DNA from: Podarcis raffonei | Taxonomy: Eukaryota; Chordata; Lepidosauria; Squamata; Lacertidae | DNA: 64,000 nucleotides | NCBI RefSeq assembly: GCF_027172205.1 | Contig: NC_070603.1 | Span: forward strand, 12,698,501-12,762,500 | Direction: 5' to 3' | Part shown: in pieces, positions 15,137-28,800 of the stretch | Layout of the letters: each line of letters starts with the position of its first letter | Position numbering within the stretch: the first letter of the stretch is position 1 | Notes under the pieces: generated by a model | Databases searched by the model: none | What the model was told of the DNA's origin: nothing | The model's input: the letters and a program-made list of their open reading frames with translations, nothing else | Program-made: the position numbers and the translations under genes

Positions 15137-18100
15137 GTGAGAGAGAGAGTCCTCAAGTGGGTCGGGCTTTGCATTTGGGGAGGCGGCCTCTGCCTTCGTC
15201 GCCTCCTGCTCCCCCTATCATATGTACCCCTTTCTTCGCGTTCCTTAGCAACCCAGCTATCCCATAGGGCAGGGGATAGAACCCAGGAGTCCGGGCTTCC
15301 TCCCACCCCTACCCCCCCGTAACCCCAGCCCCCCAAAATGCTCCCTTTCTCATTGTGCGACTTAATCCTTACATCCCTTTCCAGGAAACCGAATCTCACT
15401 TGCACCCGCTCCTTCCCCAGCCAAAGGGTTTTAAGGGCTGCCATCTTTCTCTGCGCCTTGTAGCAGTTGCGTAACTGGGAAAAATTCAACGGGTACAGGT
15501 CTTTTTCCAGCAGTGGAGATGCGGAGAGGGAATAAGTGTCACCCATTCACTTCTGTTTGGTGGTCTTATTTTTCTGTGTGTGGGTTTTTTTTAAGGGTTA
15601 GGGCCGTGCTGGACCACCTCTCCATTGTAGTGAGTCACTTTCCTGGTGCTCCTGAGCAGGATGAGTCGTCCATGTCAACTAGGAGTCTTGTTTTCCGTGG
15701 TTTTTCTGCGTTTCTCATTGTAGTTGTCTGAGCGCTTCCCATAGGAGGCGTGACCACAAATACAGAAGCAAAGCAAGACGTGGGGGGGGGGCAGCTCTTT
15801 CCAGTATGCTGCAGGGGGGACTTTGCTTGTGGAGCATCTTCCTGTCACGCATTTGATAAATGCACAGGAGATCTTCTCTAGCAAATGCTACAGGATTTTG
15901 TCAGAGCAGCCTCCCAAGTCCCGCCCTGGCCCGGCCCAATGACAAGAGTGGGCTGCAATCTCCAAGAAAATAAACAAATACTGGTTTAAATAAAGACTAT
16001 TTATAGTCAGTGTTACACCCCCATGGTGATGTTTTGTGTATTTAAGGTTAAAGCACATATACCTGTGTCAGGAGTGGGGGACATGTAGCCCTCCAGATGT
16101 GGCTGGACTACATCTCCCATCATCCTTGACCATTGACTCTGAAGGCTGGGACTGATGGGAGCGGGAGTAAAAAAAAAAAGCATCAAGAGGACCACATGCT
16201 CCCTCCCATGGTCTTTGCATCCCCTAACCCTTAGCTTTACTGTATTTTTTTCCAAAAAACCCTTACAGTGATACCTCAGATTACGCACTGCCCTACTTAC
16301 GAATGCTTCGGGTTACGAACTCCGCAAATCCAGAAGTAGGTGCTCCAGGTTGCGAACTTTGCCCCGGGATATAAATGCAATCCGCTTCCGGGGCCGCGGG
16401 AGGCCTCGGGTTAAGAATCCTTTGGGTTAAGAACGGACTTCTGGAACAAATTAAGTTTGTAACCCGAGGTACCACTGTATTTTAAAAATTGTATTGAAGT
16501 ATGTCTGGATGGGGACGCGGGTGGCACTGTGGGTTAAACCACAGAGCCTAGGGCTTGCCAATCAGAAGGTCGGTGGTTCGAATCCCCACAACAGGGTGAG
16601 CTCCTGTTGCTCAGTCCCTGCTCCCACCAACCTAGCACTTCGAAAGCACGTCAAAGTGCAAGTAGATAAATAGATACTGCTCCGGTGGGAAGGTAAACGG
16701 CGTTTCCGTGCGCTGCTCTGGTTCACCAGAAGCGGCTTAGTCATGCTGGCCACATGACCCAGAAGCTGTATGCCGGCTCCCTCGGCCAATAAAGCGAGAT
16801 GAGCGCCGCAACCCCAGAGTCGGTCACGACTGGACATAATGGTCAGGGGTCCCTTTACCTTTTTATGTCTGCATGAGCTTTTGATGACACTGAGCTATTG
16901 TTCAAAGATGAAAATGTAGGATACACCTTGCTTCCTAATCTTTGGATCTGCTATCTGGAGGGCGTTGGGAACGGCTGGAGTTGTATATCTGTTAGCGGAG
17001 GAAAGCTTCACCCTGCCAAGGGGCATCCCAGCTTCACAGGTCCCTGCTACACCTGTGGAAAGCTCTGCTGGCTTAGCTCTAATGCCAGTGGTGTACTGTT
17101 TTAAGCCCAAAACAGGGTGTTCCACTTTGATCTTCAGAGAACTCTAGGATCTCTCTCCCCAGCCAACCTGGAGATGGTGTTTTAAGGGTGTGGGAAAGGC
17201 AGGTTTGTTTTTTGTTTTAAAGAACTGCATAGGGAAGGAAACACCACTTCCTTTTCTTACCAGTAGGACTTTGGAAGATCTCCCACTTAGATTGTCTCCA
17301 CCTCACTTAGGAATGGGTGCTGCAATATACGTGTATGCAAAAGGAATCGTTCAATCATGTTCCTGTTTACATGTTGGTCATTTAATTAAATTTTGATTCT
17401 CCTTGGAAACTGCTGGTGAGAGAGCTTGACTTGCCATGGGAAAAGGATCCTCATTTCCACATCTCTCTTTTTCCTTCTCCTCCCACCACAGGTTGGCAGC
17501 CACGATACTTCGTACTAGAGAATGGCATCCTCTCCTATTATGATTCACAGGATGACGTGGGAAAGGGCAGCAAAGGCAGCATCAAGATGGCTGTGTGTGA
17601 GATCAAAGGTTGGGCCATTTTGTGCTATTTTGTGGGCAAGTGGGGAGGGGAAGCTGTTTAAATGTCACCTTATAAATAAGCCCACAAACGTTATTAACCT
17701 GCCTCCAAAATATTAGAATCATAGAATTGCAGAGTTAGAAGGGGCCAATTCCCTGCAGTGCAGGATTCTCAGCTAAAGCATCCATGACTGATGGCCACAG
17801 ACTGTTCAATTATCTGTTCTAGGACTTTTCCAGGTATTGACATTAAGCTGACCTGCCAGTACTTACCTGGGTCTTCTTTCCCCCCTTCTGAAGATAGGGA
17901 TACCATTTGCCTGCCTCCAGTCTGCAAGGACCTCACCTGTTCTCCAAGAATTCTCAAAGATTATAGATAGAGGCTCTGAATAGATTGCATCTGCAAGCTC
18001 CTTTAGTGCCCTTGAATGCACCTCATCAGACCCTGGGGATTTGAATTCATTTAAAGTTGTGAGGTGTTCCTTTACCACCTCTTTTCCTACCTTGGGCTGC

Positions 18101-21100
18101 AGCTGTCTCTTTGCATCATTTATTCTGTTATCACCAGGTTGGGCATCGCCTTCCTTTTGGATGAAAACAGAGGCAGAGGCAGTTGCACCTTCTCTCTATC
18201 GCCCAATAGAGTTTCTCTGGCTTCTCCATGCAGAGAACCAACTACTTGCTTGTTCTTCCTCTTGCTTCAAACATAGCCAAAGAAACCTATTATTATTAGC
18301 CTCTCTTGCAAGCCTGAGCTCATCCTGAGCTTTGGCCTGCTTGACCTTATCCCTGCAACTGTTGGCTACTCAGGTATACTCTTCCTTTGTGATTTCCCCT
18401 TTCCTCCATTTCTTGTACATGCCCTTCTTAAATCTCAGCTCCTTATGCAGCCACACTGGTTTCCTTTTCTTTTTTTAAAATAAATTTTTATTGGAAATTT
18501 TATTTACAACATAACACCAACCCCCACCCCCCCAACACAGAAATCCACCCCCATCAGACACAAACATAACCAACAACAAGCATAACATACAACAATACAA
18601 ACAACCAAATAAAAGACTTCCTTTATCCTGTTTCTGGCATCCTTATTTACTTCTTATAAGCTGTTTCCTTTATGAATAATTATTAAGATTTTTCTAATTA
18701 TAACTTAAATATCCACAAAGTCTCCTGCAGACATTAATCGAAACAAGTCCAGATGTGAATTTTAGGGCACTATTCTGTGAAGTATTCTCTGCATTTCCCC
18801 CATGCTTTTTGAAATTCTTGTCTAGTATGATCTCTAATTGCATCTGTTAATCTAGCCAGTTCAATATACTCTAACAGTTTGTCTTGCCATTCCATTTTTG
18901 TTGGCACAATTTCTTTTTTCCAGTTTTTAGCAGTTAGGATCCTTGCTGCTCCTGTAGCGTAGAGGAATATTTTCTGATCTTCTCTTGCTATACCTGCGTC
19001 TGTTATCCCTAGTAGAAAAGCTTCTGTATTTTTTATAAAGTTATACTTAAACATTCTTTTAAGCTCGTCATATACTATGTTCCAGAAGCTTTTGATTTTT
19101 TCACAGGTCCACCAAACATGTATAAGTGTCCCCTCTGTTTTACCACACCTCCAGCACAGATTTGTTTTTGTCTTGTACATTTTAGCTATTTTGGTAGGTG
19201 TTAAGTACCATCTATAAAACATCTTGATTAGATTTTCCCTCAATACTTCACAGGCTGTAAATTTCCAGTTCTTTCTCCATAATTCTTCCCAAGCCACACT
19301 GGTTTCTTTAGACGCCTCCCACTTTTCTTTCTTCTTGGAATTGTCTACAAATGTGCCGTCAACATTTCCCCTTTAAAAAAAAGCCCTCCCGTCCATCAAT
19401 TAGTAGCCTTCATTTTCCTGCTGGCTTCAGAGAAGAAGCCCCCTCCTTCATAGACTGTATGGAAACACGGACTGCTAATAACAAAACTTGCCATCCTATA
19501 ATCAGACTGCTGGAGGAGGGAAGGCTCACCCCCACACCCTTCTGCTAACCTGCTGCATTTTCATGCTGGTCACGGAGGAGTAGAATTTCCTCCCTCCACA
19601 TCCAGCACAGAAATCAGTGGTTCAAGAGCTCTTGTCTCAAGGCCTCTTCACTCTAACAGACCCGAGTCTTTTGGGTGATCTGAAATATTGGTGCCAGACC
19701 CCTGGCTGTATTGCTGGCCTCAAAGGCACAAGCTCAAGGCAATTTCATGTGGCCCCATTTAGCTCCCAGATCATCTCAGAGTGGCTAGAAGAGGAACTTC
19801 TCCCCTTTAACTGCATCACCTTGGACAAGCAAGGGAACTGGGTAGCTAACGTTATTTAATGTAGAATGCAAAAGTGTGATTGTGTGTGTCCAGAGGGAGG
19901 TATCCATTGAAATAATTCCACCAGGACAAGGAATTATGGATGTGTACAGAACTTCACCTTCCAGTGGCATAGCTAGCCACTCGGTTGTCCAGGGCGGCAC
20001 GTATGCCCTGCGCCTGGGGGCGAGGTGTGCCACACAGCCTCCGAGGAGTCCACCCTCCACCTGCAGTGGTCCTGCAGGGCGGCTGAAGGGGAGGTGGTGG
20101 GCTAATGCAAGCCCCACACTGCCGTGGTTCGGGCACACTGCAGACCCCATGGTAAGTGCCCCCCACAGTGTGGTCCCATTGCCCCCCGCCGCCCCTAGCT
20201 ACGCTTCTGTCACCTTCCTCTCCCCCCACATATCTCCTTAAATCTGTTTTCTGAGGTTTCCCAACCATCTGGATCAGGTTTCCTCAACCTTGGCCCTCCA
20301 AATGTTTTTGAGACTACAATTCCCATCATCCCTGACCACTGGTCCTGTTAGCTAGGGATCATGGGAGTTGTAGGCCAAAAACATCTGGAGGGCTGAGGAA
20401 GCCTGCTCTAGAGAATATTGGGGGGCATATGGGAAAGGGAGAGGGAGGGGACATTCCATTGCACTACTGGAAGGACTATTTTGGATGCTGCCCTGCGTCT
20501 TGTGTATGAAGCCACTGGCATCTCAACATCCTCTCTGCTCTCTTTTCCCTAACTGCTTCCATAGTCCACACTACTGACCCCACTCGCATGGAGCTGGTCA
20601 TCCCTGGAGAGCAGTACTTCTACCTGAAGGCAGGAGGCGCCGCTGAGAGACAGAAATGGCTCGTGGCTTTGGGCAGCTCCAAGGCCTGCCTGGGGGACAG
20701 CAGGAGCCAGAAGGAGAGAGGTTGGTTCTTTGCAAATAGCTTTGTCCTGACGAGAGTTTGAAAAGCCCAGAGTGGGATTGTGGGGCTGAGATCCGAGGAT
20801 GGTGTTGGCAGAGCTGGGGGAATGTAAGGTGGGAACTTCAGGTTAAACCGTGATAAGAGTGAGGTGTTTAAGTCTCACACCTCCTTAGCAAACATCCTTG
20901 ATCCTGCTTGGTCCACTTGAGGGCTCTCAACTCAGTCTAAGCCTGTGGGTCTTGCGCATGCCGTGTTGGGGAAGAGAAAGTAACCAGTTAACTAGATTCT
21001 GCCAGGTTGATTTCAACGGTTTCTCCTTGAACACCTGGTCTATCCCTGGAAAGAATGGGAAAATCCAGCTGTGGCTGGATGGTTACGTGGGAGCCGGTTG

Positions 21101-24100
21101 AAGTTAAATCCTTCGAAGACAGAGGTCCTTTGGCTGGGTCAGGACGATATGGGATTGGGGGGGCAACTCCCATCTCTTGCGGGGGTGCAATTAGTGCCAG
21201 CACCGTCCGTTAAGAGTTTGGGTGTAATCTTCGACACCTCCCTCTCCATGGAGGCACAGATTGCAGCTATAACAAAGGCGGCATTTTTTCATCTCCACCA
21301 AGCTAAGCAGTTGGCTCCTTATCTCTCTCGCCCTGACCTAGCCACTGTGATCCACGTGACGGTCACCTCCAGACTGGATTATTGTAACTCGCTCTATGTG
21401 GGGCTGCCCTTGAGACTGACCCAGAAACTCCGGCGGGTGCAGAATGCTACGGCGAGACTCCTTACATGGTCCTCGCTGCGAGATTCATCTGGTGCTATAC
21501 CAGCTACACTGGCTCCCGGTGGAGTATAGGATCAGGTTTAAGGTGCTGGTTTTAACCTTTAAAGCCCTATACGGCCTAGGACCCTCGTACCTACGGGACC
21601 GCCTCTCCTGGTATGTCCCACAGAGGAACTTACGATCGGCAAACAAAAACATCTTGGAGGTCCTAGGCCACAGAGATGTTAGGCTGGCCTCAACCAGAGC
21701 CAGGGCTTTTTCGACTGTGGCTCCGATCTGGTGGAACGCTCTGTCACAAGAGATTAGGGCTCTGCGGGACTTGACATCTTTCCGCAGGGCCTGCAAGACA
21801 GAGCTGTTCCGCCAAGCCTTTGGCCAGGGCACAGCCTGACTCCCTCCTTTGGCAATCTTCACAGAACTCTACCCAATGGTTGCCATCAATTTGATTTGAA
21901 GTAATTTTTTTAATGAAATGATTTTAAAATGTTGTCTTATTTTATTGTTGTTAGCCGCCCTGAGCCCGGCTTCGGCTGGGGAGGGCGGGATATAAATAAA
22001 AATGTATTCTTCTTCTTCTTATTACTATTATTATTAAAATCGGACTGGATGTCAAGCTAACATGGAACTGCCAAAGAGGTGCTGCAACTCTCCAACAGTT
22101 TGATTATACTGCTGATGATGCCCTCTCCCGTTGTCTGTCGAGACAGACGGATACAGCAATGCAATTTCGCCCACGTTTTACTTACCAAGCAAGACTGAGC
22201 TATATTACTTTAACCCAGATAGCTTTGGAATTCCCAAGTTGCGTTACAACTTTTTAGCACCCCCTCATGTTTGGAATTTGAAAGGTGAAAAATTCGGCAC
22301 ACCCTAGAGGGGGATGTTTTAAAAACATTGAGATCAGAGGTTCCCAACCATTTGGTGCATGGACCACCAATAGTCTGCAAGCCTCATTCAGGTTGTCCGT
22401 GGCGTGCCTGCATTAAATATTGATTTCTAATTGTATTTTAGTGCTTATTTTATTTCTTATATTGTGTTACAATTTGAATTCTATGGAGTGCAGCTTGTGA
22501 TGCCACCAGGTGCAATATAAGAAGTAAAAGAAGCAGTATAAATACAAACAAAGCCCATTAGATCCGCTACAGCAGGCAGAAAAGCCATTAGGTGGTCCGT
22601 CAAGATGATCAGCAACTTTGAAATGGTCCTTAGGTGGTGGGGGAGGGGGGCAGAAAGTTTGGGAACAACTCAGATGAAGTCTTTCTTTTATTTTAATGAT
22701 TTTAAATATATTTTTCCTTTTGTTACTCTCCCTGAACCTTTGGGAAGCAGTGAGTTTTCAGGCTATAGAAACGAACCACCCAGCGCGGTACAAAACTGGT
22801 TGTGTTCTCTACTTGCAGAAGAGATGACATTTGCAGTACAGTGGTACCTCGGGTTGCAGGCGCTTCAGGTTACAGACTCCGCTAACCCAGAAATAGTACT
22901 TCGGTTTAAGAACTTTGCTTCAGGATGAGAACAGAAAACGTGTGGCGGTGGCACAACAGCAGCAGGAGGCCCCATTAGCTAAAGTGGTGCTTCAAGTTAA
23001 GAACAGTTTGAGGTTAAGAACAGACCTCCAGAACGAATTAAGTACTTAACCCGAGGTACCACTGAATCTTTGGTGGCCCACCAGAGGGCAGTGTGCTACA
23101 GGGAGCAAATGTTATTTGACTGCCAAGCTCAGCCAGTTAGTTATACAAAACAAATGACATACTGTGAAATTCCCTGAAACGAGTAATCGACTAAAAATAT
23201 TATCTTATAGAATTAAACTAAATAACAAAAATCACAAAGTTTAAGGAAAAAATTAGAAAAACCTTGAATTAAACAAAGCCTTAGCAGGATGCTGGCTACA
23301 AACCTCGTTTCACTGAACTATTCAGTTTCCTCAGAAGGAAACAGAGAAATCATAAACCTTAAATGATTTTAAAGAAACTCGAGAAAAGGGCTGAAACGCT
23401 CCCCTGAGTTTACAAAAAAGGTTTGAAAACCTCAATAGCAGGTTTAAGACACAGCCCTATTTAAAGGAAGCCAAGAAGTAGTGATAAAGAGTTTTTCACA
23501 AACTCTAGTATTGCCTTTACAAAAAGGTTTTTAAAAAACCTACATAGCACAAATTCAAAAAAAGGAATACTAAGATAAGCTGTTTTAGATTTTGAACAAA
23601 CTCAAGAACAGGGCTGAAATGCTCCCATGGTCTAGATCAGGGGTGTCAAACTCAAATTCATTGGGGGCCACATCAGCAGTTTGGTTACCCTCAAAGGGCC
23701 GGTTGTATCTGTAGGACTATGTAAAGGACATGTAAAGTGGAGGTTTCCTGTGTAGAACGGCCAGCGCCGCTAGAGGGCAGACATTCTCTGGCTTGTAGGC
23801 TGCCGCGCATGTGCTGAAGAGGCGGCTTTCTTGTGTAAAAAAAAAAAAACGAGAATAAAAGGTGAAGGCTGGCGGCCGGCGGCGGCTACACGGGCCACAT
23901 GACGAGGTCTGGCGGGCCGGATTCGGCCCGCGGGCCTTGTGTTTGACACCCGTGGTCTAGATGTTACTGCTGATGTTGAAGACTGTTAGTTATGGCTCTG
24001 CATTAATCTCACACCCTCCAAGCTGGCAGTAAAGCTGTGCCATGTTTTTCTGTGTCCCCACCCCCCACGCCACTTTTTTTTTGTTTTCGGTACGTGTCAC

Positions 24101-25846
24101 CACTGCTTTCTGCTCCAAATAGAAATTTCACTGCACTTGGCTGTTATAAACAGCAGCTCTCTTCTGCTCTCAGCAAAAGGGAAAAGACTCTTTGTGCACA
24201 CTGCTAATTTTTTCTACGATCCCTTTTTCAGTTCCTGCTCTGTTTGCTTGTCTTCCTCAGATCTGGACCTAAGCAACGAGTCCCTCGGGAGAAAGCTGTC
24301 CGAACTGCGACTATATTGCGACGTGCTGACACAGCAGGTCCTCGCCGTACAGGATGCAACACATCCTCAAGACAATGGCTCCCCTCTTGACCTCCAGGTG
24401 AGGGCAGTTTTTGAAGGATCATGCACTTTGGGGGCCGTGGCATCAGGGAATGTTGCATGCTGCAAGCACCTGTTCCTGCAGGTGTGAGGAACCTTTGGCC
24501 CACCAGATGAGAACAGAAGCAGGTGGGAGGGGAGTTCAGAGATTTGTTGTTGTTGTTGTTGTTTAGTTGTTTAGTCATGTCCGCCTCTTCGTGACCCCAT
24601 GGACCACAGCCCACCAGGCACTCCTGTCTTCCACTGCCTCCTGCACTTTGGTCAAACTCATGCTGGTAGCTTCGAGAACACTGTCCCACCATCTCGTCCT
24701 CTGTCGTCCCCTTCTCCTTGTGCCCTCCATCTTTCCCAACATCAGGGTCTTTTCCAGGGGGTCTTCTCTTCTCATGAGGTGGCCAAAGTACAGTAGTACC
24801 TCAGGTTAAAAACTTAATTCGTTCCGGAGGTCCGTTCTTAACCTGAAACTGTTCTTAACCTGAAGCACCACTTTAGCTAATGGGGCCTCCTGCTGCCGCC
24901 GCGCCGCCAGATCATGATTTCTGTTCTCATCCTGAAGCAAAGTTCTTAACTCGAGGTACTATTTCTGGGTTAGCGGAGTCTGTAATCTGAAGCGTATGTA
25001 ACCCGAGGTACCACTGTGTGGAGCCTCAGCTTCAGGATCTGTCCTTCCAGTGAGCACTCAGGGCTGATTTCCTGCAGAATGGATCAGCTTGATCTTCTTG
25101 CAGTCCATGGGACTCTCAAGAATCTCCTCCAGCACCATAATTCAAAAGCATCAATTCTTCGGCGATCAGCCTTCTTTATGGTCCAGCTCTCACTTCCATA
25201 CATCACTACTGGGAAAACCATAGCTTTAATTATACGGACCTTTGTTGGCAAGGTGATGTCTCTGCTTTTTAAGATGCTGTCTAGGTTTGTCATTGCTTTT
25301 TCCCCAAGAAGCAGGCATCTTTTAATTTCGTGCCTGCTGTCACCATCTGCAGTGATCATGGAGCCCAAGAAAGTAAAATCTCTCACTGCCTCCATTTCTT
25401 CCCCTTCTATTTGCCAGGAGGTGATGGGACCAGTGGCCATTTAATAATAATAATAATAATTATTATTATTATAATTATAATTATAAGTTGTGTGTCCTTG
25501 TTTCTTAATTTAATCCTTTTACATTGTTTTGTATGTTTTGTGGTATTTTAGGTATTGTGGTTTGCTGCTATTTTTGTCGATTATAGATGAGTAATTTTTC
25601 ATTGGAATTGATAAGTGTAAACTGTTTAGTTATTACCTGCCAATGTTTAATTTTAGTGTTTACTATTGGATTCTAATGCATTATTGCATACTGCTTTATT
25701 TGGTATAAGTTGTTTATTTTAAAGTTATTGTGACTTTTCATGTAGGATCTGATTGTTACTATTAATGTTTGATGTTTTCTTATTATTTTTGTGTGTGTTG
25801 GAAGCTGCCTAGAGTGGCTGGGGCAACCCAGCCAGATGGGCGGGGT

Positions 25847-25898
<52 letters not shown>

Positions 25899-28800
25899 TT
25901 GCTGAACTCCAACGCCCAGCATCCCTGCCCATTGGCCATGACTGCAAGGGCTGATGGGCTGTTGTATTCCAGGAACATATTGGTGGGCCAAAGGTTCCCC
26001 ACTCCTCTGTTCCAGGGTGCTTAGTGGAGAACGTACCCCCCGGGTCATTTGTGAGCAAAATGTTGTCTCCCTCCTCTGACCTCTGTCGGGCAGGAATGCA
26101 GAACGTTGGCCTGCTGAACCTCAGCCCAGCTGCCACAGCCAGTGGATGGAGATAATAGAAGTTCTGGAGTGCTGATGGTTCTCCATTCCTGCTATAGGAG
26201 ATCCGAGAGAAAACAGCCAAGGATTGTTGTAGCCCTTTTAATTAAGGAATAGAAGCCCAGCCCACGATCCACAAGGCACCACAATTATATTCAGAGATGC
26301 TTTGGGGTTATGAGAGGCAGCTGTTTCTGCTGTGGACGTGGCTAGATGCAGCAAGGGCAGGGCTGGTCCAAGACGTTTTTGTTTTCTTGCGGTGGAAAAC
26401 TGACAAGGCACTACTCCTAGTTGATGCCACCCACAGCGATGTTCAAAATTGTAACCTTGGAGAGCCAGTGCCAAAGGGGTGGACGAACTACCTCGAGAGA
26501 AGAAGTTTTGTCTGTACTGAGCTCAGTGCGCCTAGGGAGTCTCCCATTTGTTCATTACGGTGCTTGTGGTGCGCAGTCTTAGTTTTCACATACAGAACCA
26601 TTTATTTGAAAGCTCCCCTTGCCCCCAGTATGGGCACTAATGTGGCGCAGAGCTAGGTTACCTTAGCAGCAGAATCTTTGAACTGGCCCTGGGCTGAAGT
26701 GTCTTGGGACTTGCACTGAGTCGCTGAGGCCCTGAAGGTCAGGCTGCTCAGGCTTCCTACTCACTCCTCTTCCTGCTCTTGGCTTCCTCCAGAAGATGAA
26801 CGAAGCGTCATCCTTATTGCGAGCGACCTGCAGCCAGTTCATCTCCACGCTAGAAGAGTGCATGAAATTTGCAAACACCCGATTAGCTCCTGAGCTGTAC
26901 CATCCTTTGACGGTCCCCCAGCCTTTTGACTTTGTGGGTACCAAACTCCCACATTCTCACCGGGTGAGTCCAATCATTCGTTCGTTCCTTGTATTTATAT
27001 TCTGCCTTTCCACCCAGATAGGAAGTGCTAACAGATTAAAGTCTGAAATGCAACATACATATATAATATTCCTTGGAAAGGGAATTTCACAAGTGCGGTG
27101 GGAGTAGGTGACGCTGTGGTCTAAACCACTGAGCCTCTTGGGCTTGCTGATCAGAAGGTCGGCGGTTCGAATCCCCCGACAGGGTGAGCTCCCGTTGCTC
27201 TGTCCCAGCTCCTGCCAACCTAGCAGTTTGAAAGCATGCCAGTGCAAGTAGATAAATAGGTACCACTCTGGCGGGAAGGTAAACGGCATTTCTGTGCGCT
27301 CTGGCTTCTGTCACGGTGCTCTGCTGTGCCAGAAGCAGTTTAGTCATGCTGGCCACCTGACCTGGAAAGCTGTCTGTGGACAAACGCCGGCTCCCTTGGC
27401 CTGAAAGCGAGATGAGTGCCACACCCCATAATTGCATTTGACTGGACTTAACTGTCCAGGGGTCCTTTGCCTTTTACCTGCTGCGGTGCCCTGTTCTTCA
27501 CCTTTGTTAATTTAGTCTCTTGGTTCCCTTGGACTTACAGGGAGGGTATTAATTGAAGAGCTAGTTTGAGAACCCCCATTTTTCATGATGTTAAGGTTTT
27601 GAAGAAACCCTGGTATGAGAAGTGATGGTGTGTTTTCGTATGGCATCAGAGGATAGTCTGGAAGGAGCTTATTTGTGGTGAGAAATGAAGACACCTGTCC
27701 TATACAATGGGGCACTTTCATATCTTGGTTCGCTGCTACTGCAGATCAGGCATGAGTCAACTCCCATTTCCCAATCCTGCTGCAGTTAGTCCAAAGATCA
27801 ATCTCAAAAACCTAATGTGGGTTCTGGCGGTTCCCTTATTGTGAGAAGTGAGGTTACAGGGAACCAGGCAGAGGACCTTCTTGGTAGTGGCGCCTGCCCT
27901 GTTGAACACCCTCCCACCAGATGTCAAGGAAATAAACAACTACCTGACTTTTAGAAAACATCTGAAGGCAGCCCTGTTTAGGGAAGTTTTTAATGTTTGA
28001 TGTATTTTTCATGTATTTAATATTCTATTGGGAGCTGCCCAGAGTAGCTGGGGAAACCCAGCCAGATGGGCGGGGTATAAATTGTTGTTGTTGGCAGGGT
28101 ATAAATTATTGTTGTTGTTGTAAGTTGACTTGCTTTCAACTAGAGCTGTAGGACTTGAGTGCAGCACAATCCTTAACAGTTCTATGCAGAAGTCTGTCAT
28201 ATTGATTTCAAGTAAGTGGGTTTAGGATTGCAGCCTTAATTTGGGTCAATCAATTTAAAAAATATTTTGCTTAAGCAAAATAGGTGTTCCATTTGTAAAC
28301 GGGAGCAGGTTGGTTAAGGAGAGGCTGAAGGATGATGAGTAATTTTATTATTTTTCAATTTGCTGTGTCTGAAGTGGTGACCCTAACCCACATTTGCAAG
28401 GTTGAACGCAGCAGAGAGGCTCTAATTATTCCTGCATTATCTTAAGATTTCTAATGTACGGCTTGCTATTTGTGGTTTACTTGGTTTTATATTGCCTTAT
28501 AGCCCGTCTGATTTTTGCATGTGGCCTGTTTTTCAATGCTTATGTTTTTAAATCACTCGCTTTCCAGAGGGCATTGGTTACTGGGTAGTATACAGATTCG
28601 GTTCACAAACAAATATGCAACTCTGGAATATCAGGATGTTGTTATATTGTGCTTGCGTTCTCATTGCCATGGAATCCCACTCCCCACTTTTATTTTTCCA
28701 GGTAAGGCGCTCCATGAGCCACACAGGCATAGCCTCATCAGAAAGGTAAGCACTCATAGGAAGGTAAGAAGTGATGGACAGACACACTCTGTTGTTGTTG

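Noticed and set aside
14941-15546. 201-codon minus-strand open frame over the PLEKHA3-like exon 1
   Set aside because: It is antisense to a recognised exon, GC-rich, with no domain; a shadow frame.
21071-21839. Host gene encoding [15 protein letters not shown] and related words
   Set aside because: This is the C-terminal part of a LINE reverse transcriptase ORF; sister copies occur at several places and the frame is broken.
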